Under the pieces are notes generated by a model that worked only from the letters and a program-made list of their open reading frames with translations, ran no database searches and was not told where the DNA came from. Source: an uncultured Chloroflexaceae bacterium (GTDB lineage: Bacteria > Chloroflexota > Chloroflexia > Chloroflexales > Chloroflexaceae). Taken from it: a stretch of DNA of 7,150 nt. The DNA lies in assembly GCA_937141995.1 (NCBI GenBank), contig CAKZQX010000277.1, positions 1 through 7,150 of the forward strand, given 5' to 3'. A program made the translations under genes and the position numbers. Numbering within the stretch: position 1 is the first letter of the stretch; each line of letters opens with the position of its first letter. This document shows, piece by piece, positions 1 to 6,400 of the stretch.

Positions 1-2
1 AG

Positions 3-230
3 GTCTTGCAGCGCCTGTTTGATGCCGGCAATACGGTGCTGGTGATTGAACATAACCTTGATGTTATCAAGACCGCCGACTGGGTGATCGACCTGGGGCC
101 GGAAGGTGGTAGCGGCGGTGGGCAGATCCTGGGGGCCGGGCCACCGGAGCAGATCGCCGCCATCCCCGACTCGCATACGGGTGTATATTTGCGGCCTGTT
201 TTGGGGTGTGATTCTTACAATGGTATGTAA
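3..230 (+). CDS. uvrA: UvrA, excinuclease ABC subunit A, C-terminal end (partial)
   Basis: This is the last 75 codons of a gene that begins left of the window; the first complete codon is at 3 and the TAA stop is at 228-230. UvrA is the cytoplasmic DNA-damage sensor of nucleotide excision repair: a dimeric ABC-type ATPase that loads UvrB on lesions. The visible part carries the hallmark end of the second ATPase domain. There is a hydrophobic strand running into [10 protein letters not shown], whose histidine (codon 51-53) is the ABC H-loop residue, then [13 protein letters not shown] and a glycine-rich [14 protein letters not shown] stretch, then the usual closing [10 protein letters not shown]. 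Only about eight further residues follow, so the C-terminus has normal length and looks intact. The downstream gene is 362 bp away behind its own promoter, so uvrA is probably not cotranscribed with it. Identification is firm because these C-terminal motifs are very conserved in UvrA. Confidence 0.95.
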   Translation, partial: VLQRLFDAGNTVLVIEHNLDVIKTADWVIDLGPEGGSGGGQILGAGPPEQIAAIPDSHTGVYLRPVLGCDSYNGM

Positions 231-232
231 AT

Positions 233-252
233 AGATTTACGCGCATAAATCT
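233..252 (+). terminator. Small stem-loop just after uvrA, weak terminator candidate
   Basis: AGATTTA (233-239) and TAAATCT (246-252) are perfect 7-bp inverted arms around the 6-base loop CGCGCA, starting three bases after the uvrA stop. The stem is AT-rich and no T-run follows; instead the palindrome CTGCATGCAG (251-260) overlaps its end. The location fits the end of the uvrA transcript, but it lacks the usual features of an intrinsic terminator. Confidence 0.25.
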
Positions 253-337
253 GCATGCAGCATTCGGGAATTTCCGCATTTTCAAGCAGTTGCATATCCC
301 GATAGACACACCCTCTTTCGATTAATCGCTCCGCAAA

Positions 338-368
338 ACGATAATACTATATCAGATAGTACTATCGT
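338..368. repeat. 31-bp imperfect palindrome, candidate operator
   Basis: Arms ACGATAATACTAT (338-350) and ATAGTACTATCGT (356-368) are inverted repeats matching at 12 of 13 positions around a 5-base centre ATCAG. The single mismatch would be a tolerated G-U pair in RNA from the minus strand. No T-tract follows on the + strand and no gene ends here, which argues against a terminator. It sits 30 bp upstream of the -35 box at 399, a place typical for a dimeric DNA-binding activator. The binding protein is unknown. Confidence 0.5.
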
Positions 369-398
369 AATGTCCGCCTGAAGTCCTCACACAATGCA

Positions 399-427
399 TT
401 GACGAGGGGTAATCCATCGTGTACAAT
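399..427 (+). promoter_or_regulatory. Predicted sigma70-type promoter for the beta-helix/response regulator operon
   Basis: The -35 hexamer TTGACG (399-404) and the -10 hexamer TACAAT (422-427) each match the bacterial housekeeping consensus at five of six positions and are separated by the ideal 17 bp. Transcription would start near 433-435, giving a leader of about 160 bases before the ATG at 593. A GTAATCC word (409-415) lies inside the spacer, so a protein bound there would block RNA polymerase. This is a sequence match only. Confidence 0.55.
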
Positions 428-484
428 AAGAGTTATGATATTGAGGATTACGCTTTGCAATCTGGTGTAATCCGACTGTAATCT
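409..484. promoter_or_regulatory. Cluster of four GTAATC(C) words, candidate operator array
   Basis: The 7-mer GTAATCC occurs at 409-415 (+), at 445-451 as its complement GGATTAC (-), and at 467-473 (+); a fourth near-copy GTAATCT is at 478-484 (+). The last two share an extended 7-base match TGTAATC (466-472 and 477-483) exactly 11 bp apart, one helical turn. The inverted pair 445-451 and 467-473 is 22 bp apart, two turns. The first copy falls between the -35 and -10 boxes and the others lie downstream of the predicted start site. The helical phasing suggests cooperative binding of a regulator, likely a repressor; its identity is unknown. Confidence 0.45.
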
Positions 485-491
485 TATATAC

Positions 492-521
492 TTGCGTAGG
501 TCAACCCCTACTGTGTATAGT
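492..521 (+). promoter_or_regulatory. Possible second, weaker promoter
   Basis: TTGCGT (492-497) and TATAGT (516-521) are separated by 18 bp and would start transcription near 528. The -35 match is weak (three or four positions), while the -10 matches five of six. In AT-rich DNA such matches arise easily, and this is clearly poorer than the site at 399-427. Confidence 0.2.
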
Positions 522-522
522 A

Positions 523-560
523 GATACAATGCTCCATATGAGGATAAGGAGCGATACAAT
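523..560 (+). repeat. GATACAAT direct repeats flanking a GCTCC/GGAGC stem
   Basis: GATACAAT is found at 523-530 and again at 553-560, 30 bp apart. Between them sit the inverted arms GCTCC (531-535) and GGAGC (548-552), separated by 12 bases; the second arm abuts the second repeat. In the leader RNA this would be a modest hairpin with a large loop, shortly before the ribosome-binding site. Function unknown. Confidence 0.4.
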
Positions 561-577
561 AGTTTTTTGGTTCCAAG

Positions 578-584
578 AAAGGGG
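578..584 (+). promoter_or_regulatory. Ribosome-binding site for the beta-helix gene
   Basis: The purine run AAAGGGG ends 8 bases before the ATG at 593 and is an acceptable, not perfect, Shine-Dalgarno. It supports this start. The GGGGTT at 581-586 is exactly complementary to AACCCC at 503-508 in the leader, so the site could be sequestered. Confidence 0.55.
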
Positions 585-592
585 TTTTATCA

Positions 593-2065
593 ATGAAACG
601 TGTTGTTTTTCGTGATCGTACACCTATCCCCCCTTTTGGTGAGCCAGCGCGTGATCTGCGCATTCTCAATAAACCACTCTGGTTGCTGCAGCGCGATCTG
701 TTGGCGCGCCACTGTAAAGGTACGATTGAGATTGACTCACTTGATGATGTTCCGGCAAATACAGATGAAGAATTGTTGATCGTGAAGGATAATCTGTTTT
801 TCAATAATAGATTAATCGACACGTTTATCGAAAGTGCCCGCGCAAGTAAGCGTTCCTGTCAGATTGCTTTTGCGAAGAATGACAAAATGATACGGGCGCA
901 TGCGCTACGTTTGCAAGAGGGTGTGCGTGAACGAGATGATGTCTATGTTGCCGATATCTACTACTTCCCGGAAGGGCCGCGTACCGAACCGCAGCCGTTG
1001 ATCGTCGAAACCCAGAGCCGCGAGATGGGCTACTATCATATCCCCCGGTATATGGCTCCGCAGCAGGGCGATCTGGTGTTTCAGGTGCCACTGCGCGCAT
1101 TTCTCTCAATCGAGAATTGGGTGCATGTGTTTTTGGCAAATACCCCGCTGGGGGTTTTTGGCTGGGCGCGCGATGCCGAGGATGTGATGGATCGGAGCAG
1201 TATCAAACGCATTCGCCATTGGACCGTTGACGACCTTCGGGCATTTGGCGCAAAACTCAGTTTTGTGCTAAATTCATTCTGGGAGCGCATCAACCCTTTC
1301 GAGGAACACTGGCGCAACCATTTCCTGTCCAGTAAGAAGATGGTCAGGGTCGGCAAGAACTGTTCAATTGATCCGACTGCCATTATTCATGGCCCGACGG
1401 TTATCGGTGATAATGTGTACATTGGTCCTGGAACGGTGATTACGAATAGTCTGATCGGCAACAATGTCAATATTATGCAGGGCAGCCAGGTTATGCTCAG
1501 TGTCATCAGCGACCGCTGCTTCTTGCCGTTCAACGCGGCGGTGTTTATGAGCAGCATGATGGAAAATAGCATGATTGCCCAGAATACAACGTTGCAACTC
1601 GGCGTCGTCGGGCGGAACAGCTTTATCGGTGCCAATAATGTCTTTACCGACTTCCATCTGTGCGGTGAGTTTGGTGACGAGATCGAAACCTTTCACAAAG
1701 GGCGACTGGAAAAAGTCGGTCTTTCTGTGCTGGGTTCGGCAGTTGGGCATAACTGCAAGATTGGCAGCGGCTTTGTGGTCTATCCGGGGCGGATGGTCGG
1801 CTCCAATACAACATTGATCTTTAACCACGAGGATAATCTGATCCGCCGGAATGTGCCCGGTTTGAGCCCCGATGAAATCGATGAGGAAACGGGCGAGGCC
1901 CGGCGGATTATCTACCGCTGGCCGCAGGTCTATGATCGTGATGGTCGCATAAGCCAGTTGCTGTCCGACGCCCTATCGGATGATGCAGATGATGCGGACG
2001 ATGACCCGGAGTTGCCGCAGACTTTTCAGATGAAAAATCATGCTTCCAACCATGTTTTACGCTAG
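593..2065 (+). CDS. Left-handed beta-helix (hexapeptide repeat) transferase-like protein with atypical N-terminal domain
   Basis: 490 residues, ATG start supported by AAAGGGG 8 bases upstream. The C-terminal half (about 253-411) has isoleucine/valine-rich hexapeptide periodicity typical of LbH proteins such as the acyltransferase half of GlmU: VGKNCSIDPTAIIHGPTVIG, then DNVYIGPGTVI, SLIGNNVNI and, after a less regular stretch with FTDFH near 351-355, SAVGHNCKIGSGFVVYPG. The N-terminal 250 residues recall the nucleotidyltransferase half of bifunctional GlmU-like enzymes in layout (LNKPLW, LLIVKDNLFFNNRLIDTFIE), but the glycine-rich GxGTRM-type nucleotide-binding signature is not visible. Residues about 461-473 are a run of Asp and Ala, probably a disordered acidic tail. 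No signal peptide or membrane segment is seen, so it is likely cytoplasmic. It is the first gene of an operon with the response regulator. A sugar-nucleotide or acyl-transfer role is plausible by fold; the substrate cannot be named, and it could equally be a non-catalytic scaffold. Confidence 0.8.
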   Translation: MKRVVFRDRTPIPPFGEPARDLRILNKPLWLLQRDLLARHCKGTIEIDSLDDVPANTDEELLIVKDNLFFNNRLIDTFIESARASKRSCQIAFAKNDKMIRAHALRLQEGVRERDDVYVADIYYFPEGPRTEPQPLIVETQSREMGYYHIPRYMAPQQGDLVFQVPLRAFLSIENWVHVFLANTPLGVFGWARDAEDVMDRSSIKRIRHWTVDDLRAFGAKLSFVLNSFWERINPFEEHWRNHFLSSKKMVRVGKNCSIDPTAIIHGPTVIGDNVYIGPGTVITNSLIGNNVNIMQGSQVMLSVISDRCFLPFNAAVFMSSMMENSMIAQNTTLQLGVVGRNSFIGANNVFTDFHLCGEFGDEIETFHKGRLEKVGLSVLGSAVGHNCKIGSGFVVYPGRMVGSNTTLIFNHEDNLIRRNVPGLSPDEIDEETGEARRIIYRWPQVYDRDGRISQLLSDALSDDADDADDDPELPQTFQMKNHASNHVLR

Positions 2066-2070
2066 GAGGA
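2064..2070 (+). promoter_or_regulatory. Strong Shine-Dalgarno overlapping the upstream stop codon
   Basis: AGGAGGA at 2064-2070 begins inside the TAG stop (2063-2065) of the beta-helix gene and ends 7 bases before GTG 2078. It fixes the GTG as the start of the response regulator and implies that ribosomes finishing the first gene can feed the second. Confidence 0.85.
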
Positions 2071-2077
2071 TAGAGCT

Positions 2078-3025
2078 GTGAGCAAGGAAAAGATCCTTGT
2101 CGTTGAAGACGCACCCGATATTTCGAGCCTTCTGAAAATCTACTTTACGTCGCAGGGCTACGAAGTGCTCACAGCGATGCGAGGACAGACGGCTCTGGAA
2201 ATATGCCGCAAGACCCCTCCCAATCTTGCGCTGCTGGATGTTAATTTGCCCGATATGGAAGGCTATGATATCGGCAAAGCCCTGCGTGCCAGTCCTCGTA
2301 CACGCCATATTCCGATTATCTTTCTGACGGCGCGCGGAGAACGGCGCGACCGTCTGATTGGTCTGGGTGAGGTGCAGGCGCAGTATTACATCGTCAAGCC
2401 CTTCGATATTGAAGAGGTGCATACGATTGTCAAGAACCAACTGGATGATGCGCGCCGCAAGAACCAGTCGCATCCGGTGACGAACCTCCCCACGGCGGAG
2501 ATTATCAACGAAGAGTTGCGCAAGTTGCTGACAACCGATGGCTGGGCTCTGGCACTGGTGCATATCAATGGCTTTGAAACGTTTACGCAGTCCTATGGCT
2601 CGGTTGTTGGTGAGGATGTTCTCAAGTTTACGGCATTGTTGCTCAGTGAAGTTGTAAATGAACTTGGTAGCCAGGAAGACTTTATCGGGCAGATGGTTGT
2701 CGGTCCTGATTTTGTAGCTACATCGTCGCCTGAACGCATAAAAGCAATTTGTGAGCGCCTGACCGTGCGTTTTGACGAAGAAATCGGGCTGCATTATAAC
2801 TACAAACACCGCAAACAGGGCTATATTGAAGTGCCTGATGAGAACGGAACGCTGCGTCAGGTGTCACTCATGTCGATTTCGATAGGTATTCTGACCAGCC
2901 AGGAAGGGCCGTTCTACGATATTCGTGAGCTGAGCGAAACGGCTGAGGAAACGCGCCAGAAGGCGGTGAGCGCCGCCCGCGAGCAGGCGAAGAAGAGTTT
3001 TGTCTACTATGGTCGGGCCCGCTGA
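2078..3025 (+). CDS. Response regulator: receiver domain plus degenerate GGDEF-like domain
   Basis: 315 residues, GTG start set by AGGAGGA 7 bases upstream. Residues 4-122 are a CheY-like receiver with all key residues: acidic E10/D11, phosphoacceptor D54 in LLDVNLPD, T84 in FLTAR and K107 in VKPF. It should therefore accept phosphate from a histidine kinase. Residues about 131-315 align in outline with a GGDEF domain: HPVTNLPT for the D-x-LT-x-LPN entry motif, VHINGFETFTQSYGSVVGEDVL for the metal-site helix region, and SLMSISIGI with a final ELSETAEETRQKA helix for the C-terminal part. However, the active-site GGDEF is replaced by VGPDF (208-212), so diguanylate cyclase activity is not expected; it may bind a nucleotide or a protein partner. 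There is no DNA-binding domain. It is cotranscribed 12 bp behind the beta-helix gene, which suggests that it controls or interacts with that protein. No kinase is visible in the window unless the downstream GAF protein ends in one. Confidence 0.88.
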   Translation: MSKEKILVVEDAPDISSLLKIYFTSQGYEVLTAMRGQTALEICRKTPPNLALLDVNLPDMEGYDIGKALRASPRTRHIPIIFLTARGERRDRLIGLGEVQAQYYIVKPFDIEEVHTIVKNQLDDARRKNQSHPVTNLPTAEIINEELRKLLTTDGWALALVHINGFETFTQSYGSVVGEDVLKFTALLLSEVVNELGSQEDFIGQMVVGPDFVATSSPERIKAICERLTVRFDEEIGLHYNYKHRKQGYIEVPDENGTLRQVSLMSISIGILTSQEGPFYDIRELSETAEETRQKAVSAAREQAKKSFVYYGRAR

Positions 3026-3033
3026 TCGGGTCT
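3015..3033 (+). repeat. Stem-loop across the response regulator stop codon
   Basis: GGCCCG (3016-3021) pairs with CGGGTC (3027-3032) with one G-U pair around the loop CTGAT, which contains the TGA stop; an outer G-U pair (3015/3033) can extend it. No T-tract follows, so it is not a standard terminator; it could protect the 3' end or be incidental. Confidence 0.3.
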
Positions 3034-3140
3034 ATCCTCGCAGCGAAAGATATCATGGCGTATGCGCTGAACGATCCGGATAGTCCAGCTGGCTGGAGTT
3101 GCGCCACCCGCGCGAATGCATGATTGCGTACATCCTGAGT

Positions 3141-3162
3141 ATGCCCGCATCCGGTGCGGCAT
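3141..3162 (+). repeat. Bulged hairpin in the intergenic region
   Basis: ATGCCCGCA (3141-3149) pairs with TGCGGCAT (3155-3162) as an 8-bp stem with one bulged C and the loop TCCGG. No T-run follows. It may belong to the same structured 3' end as the larger hairpin 21 bases downstream. Confidence 0.35.
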
Positions 3163-3182
3163 CTGTATGGATACGGGATACG

Positions 3183-3228
3183 GGGAGGGGGTGCGGATGG
3201 AAAGGTATTCCTCCGGCCGGCCCCTCCC
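3183..3228 (+). terminator. Large GC-rich stem-loop, probable end of the operon transcript
   Basis: GGGAGGGG (3183-3190) and CCCCTCCC (3221-3228) are perfect 8-bp inverted arms. Inside, CGGATGGAA (3194-3202) and TTCCTCCG (3208-3215) form a further 8-bp stem with one bulged T around the loop AGGTA, so the whole element folds into a long two-part hairpin. It is followed by a pyrimidine-rich tract that reaches TTTT only at 3245-3248, so it is not a textbook rho-independent terminator. The position between two same-strand transcription units fits termination or 3'-end stabilisation. Confidence 0.45.
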
Positions 3229-3419
3229 TCTTCTCGCCTCTGTCTTTTGCACTACCTGTCCCTGGTAGATATCAAAAATGTGTCCCGCTCTTGCCTGGGG
3301 CATGTAAGAAAAAGATCGTACTGCGTTTATACTCACGGACGACATATCTGGACATACTGTATTCCTGTTTTGCCTCGTGACTGCTACGGCTAGTCCCGGG
3401 TGATACGCTGTACGGTTAT

Positions 3420-3425
3420 AAGGAA
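3420..3425 (+). promoter_or_regulatory. Likely ribosome-binding site of the multi-GAF gene
   Basis: AAGGAA lies 13 bases before ATG 3439, which is longer than ideal, but it is the best purine match near the start. An in-frame GTG at 3400 has no Shine-Dalgarno and would put this AAGGAA inside the gene. The in-frame TAG at 3391-3393 limits any earlier start. Confidence 0.4.
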
Positions 3426-3438
3426 CTTTTTCATTGTT

Positions 3439-6400
3439 ATGGACGCCACAACAACCTCACCTCAAACTCATGGCTGGGAATTACTGGCACAACTGGCACT
3501 CTGTGGGCACGATGAAACGCCGGATCGTGACCTGGGTGCGCTCACTCAACATCTGGTAGCGCTGCTGCAGCGCTACCTGGCTGTGCCCTGGGGCGTGCTT
3601 GCCGCAGAAGCCCAGGGGGATCTCTGTGCCCTGGCAAGCTGGGGTTTGAGTGAGGAGCAGGAAACTCGCTTGATCCGTCGTAATGGGAGCATCGATGCGC
3701 CGGTTGGTCAGCGTTACCTGCTGCGAGTTGGTTCAGAGGAGGTTGGGTATTTGTTGCTGGCAGCGGCGGATGTGGTCGATCCTTCGACTGCCGCTTTCTT
3801 CGATGTCCTGGCGGCACAACTGGGCCTGCTCCTGTATACGCAGCGCAATCGTTCCGCGCAACCCGCGGCCGAGCAACCGGACGAACTGACTGCGTTTAAG
3901 TCGGAAGTGATTGCTATTCGTCCGCCCTATGTGGTCGAGTTGGAGCGGTTGCAGCAGGTTAGCCAGGATCTCAGCATGGGGTTGACGTTAGATGAACTTG
4001 TGGCTGTGCTGCTGCATGGCGTGCAGATGCTGATTGGCTATACCAGCGTGAAGATCTGCCTGCAAGACCGCAATACCCAGGAGTTGCATGGGGTAGTCGG
4101 GCAGGGTGTGCTGGCCGAAGATACGTCTGTCGGTCGAGCATTGCGCGACTGGTTAGTGCATCATCGCCAGGTCTTGCGCCTGGATGACGTGCGGCAGGCG
4201 TCGTCGTCAGTACCACTGCCGGTGGCTGAACCTGATTCCGGTATTCGTGCCTACCTGGGTATTCCGCTCCAGGTGAGCAAAGAGTTTGTCGGTACGCTGG
4301 AACTCAGCAGTGATCAGCCGGGGGCCTTCTCGCAACACGACGAGTATCTGCTGATGGTGGTGGCGTTGCAGGCGGCCCAGGCGATTGTCACCATCCGGCG
4401 GCATGAGGATGCCGATGAGCATTTGCGGTTGCGCCTGGAGCAGTTACGCGCATTGCAGCGGATCAGCAGCCAGCTTACCATGACGCTGTACCAGGAGGAA
4501 ATCCTGGCGTTTGTGCTGGAGCAGGCGCTCAAGGCGACCAATGCCAGTCATGGCCTGATTGTGCTGCGTGCCTCCGATACCATCGACGGTGCGCAGGATC
4601 GGCCCTATTTGATCATTGCCGCCGCAGGGTATGATAAAGCCGACCGTGAGCAGTTTTTGCAGCAACCGATTGATGAGCGCTTTGTCACCGCGCAGGCAGT
4701 ATTGCAGCGGGGGGAACCGGAACTGCCCAATGATGTGTCGCAGGTAGAGCGTATTGCAACCCACTGCCCGACGGCGCGCTCGGCTGTGGCAGTGCCGATT
4801 TTCTACGAGAGCAATGTGTTCGGGGTTGTGATGCTGCTGTCGTCTCAGGTACGGGCGTTCGATCACGAGGCAACGGAGTTTGTGCGGGTCTTGTCGGACC
4901 AGACGGCGCTGGCGATTGGGAATGCACAACGCTACTCCGATCAGGTCTACCAACTCCGGTTGCTCCAGCAACGTGAGTCGATGCTGAACAGTGTGCTCGA
5001 AATTGGGCAGGCGTTGCGCGCCGACCGCTCGCTGGGGAATCTCCTGGAGCAGATCGGCTATAGTGTGATCGACTCGGCGAATATGCGCACCGTGGCATTT
5101 AGCCTGGTGGAGCACGATGATCCGGACGCCCTGCGCGCGGTGGCGGGTGCGGGTATTCCGCTCAACGAGTTGGGGCGTGTCGCCCGGACCATCTTTCCCT
5201 TGGCGCTTGCGCAGCGCTATCTTGATCCCCGGTTGCAGGTCGGGCGGAGCTTCTTTGTGCCCATTGAACTGGCTCCCGTGGTTGAGGCGGGCTTTGATGT
5301 TCGCGCATTTATTTATCACTCCTATGATGTGGAATATGCCTTGAGTCAGCGAGCTGTTGAAACGAATATGTCGCCTGACCTCGATAGCTATGATGCCGAG
5401 CAGGCGACGCGCGAATGGCAACCGGGCGACAAGCTCTTTGTGCCGCTGTACAGCACCGAGGATCGGCTGCTCGGTGTGATGATTGTCAGTGAGCCGTTGG
5501 ATCGGCGGCGACCTACGGCGCGTACCACCGAGCCGCTGGAGATTTTTGCCGACCAGGCAGCTATTGCAATTGAGAATAACCAGTTACTCAACGAGGCCCG
5601 CGCCCAGGCCGAACAGATGAAGGCGCTCTACCAGGTGGGGGCGGCGGCGGCCTCGACGGTCGATCTCGATACGCTGCTGGAGCGGGTCTACCAGCAGATC
5701 ACGGATTACCTGGGCACGCCGGGGTATTTCTACATCGCTTCCTACCATCCCAAGCATGAGCAACTCTGCTTTGAGTTGTTCCTGGAGGAGGGGGCGATTG
5801 TTCCGCGTTTCCAGAAGACCTTTGCGCCGAAGGAGGGTCTGACCGGCTGGATGATTGACCAGAAGCAGTCATTGCTGATCCGGGATCTGGACAAGGAACG
5901 GGATACCCTACCGACGCAACCCCGGACAATGGATAAGCGGAAGGTGCGCTCCTGGCTGGGAGTGCCGCTCCGTCTGCAGGATCGCATCCTGGGCGTGCTC
6001 TCAGTCCAGGGGTTTGCGCCCAATGTCTATACGGAACGGCACGAACAGTTTCTGGCGGCACTGGCAAATCAACTGGCGGTTGCCATGGAGAATGCCGGGT
6101 TGTTCCAGGAACGTGAGCGGCGCATTGCCGAACTGGATGTGATTAACCGGGTCGGTAGTATTACTAGTTCCACCCTTGATCTGCCACAGATGCTCAACCA
6201 GGTGTATACTTGCCTGGCGCAGTTTCTGCTGATGGATGCCTTTGACGTATGTGTCTACCATGCCGATCGGGATGAAATGAGCCTGGTGTTTGAGGTGTTG
6301 TCCGGGGAGCAAACTATATCCACGACAACCCGCGCGCCCATTCCGGGTAGCCTGATCGAACGCCTGATTCGTACCGGGGAGCCGCTGCTGTTTACCAATC

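Larger units (their letters stand above)
231..592. other. AT-rich regulatory intergenic region between uvrA and the beta-helix gene
   Basis: These 362 bases contain no convincing gene; short frames on either strand lack a ribosome-binding site and recognisable protein character. The region is visibly more AT-rich than the flanking genes. It contains, in order: a small inverted repeat just after the uvrA stop (233-252), the 10-bp palindrome CTGCATGCAG (251-260), a 31-bp imperfect palindrome (338-368), a good promoter (399-427), four GTAATC-type words (409-484), short competing hairpins (496-523), a hairpin flanked by direct repeats (523-560) and the ribosome-binding site (578-584). Listed separately where they can be supported. 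Confidence 0.7.
3026..3438. other. 413-bp intergenic region before the multi-GAF gene
   Basis: No convincing gene is seen; possible short frames lack ribosome-binding sites and protein-like composition. The left half is GC-rich and holds stem-loops (3084-3097, 3141-3162, 3183-3228) and a tandem ATACGGG pair (3171-3184). The right half is more AT-rich and presumably carries the promoter of the next gene, but I could not find a convincing -35/-10 pair. GACATA occurs at 3341-3346 and 3351-3356, 10 bp apart. Confidence 0.6.

Noticed and set aside
362..559. Minus-strand small frame of 65 codons in the uvrA downstream gap
   Set aside because: No ribosome-binding site or recognisable product, and it covers the promoter and operator-like elements of the + strand operon.
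1364..1828. Minus-strand open frame of 154 codons
   Set aside because: Antisense shadow of the beta-helix domain; its composition reflects the periodic hexapeptide codons on the other strand.
2585..2720. Active diguanylate cyclase
   Set aside because: The motif position reads VGPDF rather than GGDEF, so catalytic metal and GTP contacts are lost.
2057..2809. Minus-strand open frame of 250 codons
   Set aside because: Antisense to the response regulator, which has all receiver signature residues; the antisense product shows no family features and no supported start.
3175..3200. G-rich run as a G-quadruplex
   Set aside because: Only three tracts of three or more G are present with short loops; the segment pairs better as one arm of the hairpin 3183-3228.
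3099..3380. Possible small gene of 93 codons in the 413-bp gap
   Set aside because: Starts at TTG without a ribosome-binding site, runs through the large hairpin, and has no protein-like pattern.
3400..3438. Alternative GTG start at 3400 for the multi-GAF gene
   Set aside because: In frame but without Shine-Dalgarno; the added 13 residues are not domain-like, and AAGGAA at 3420-3425 favours ATG 3439.
4444..5421. Long minus-strand open frame of 325 codons
   Set aside because: It lies wholly within the GAF gene, whose + frame has clear domain repeats; the minus frame gives an Arg/His/Gln-rich protein without recognisable motifs.
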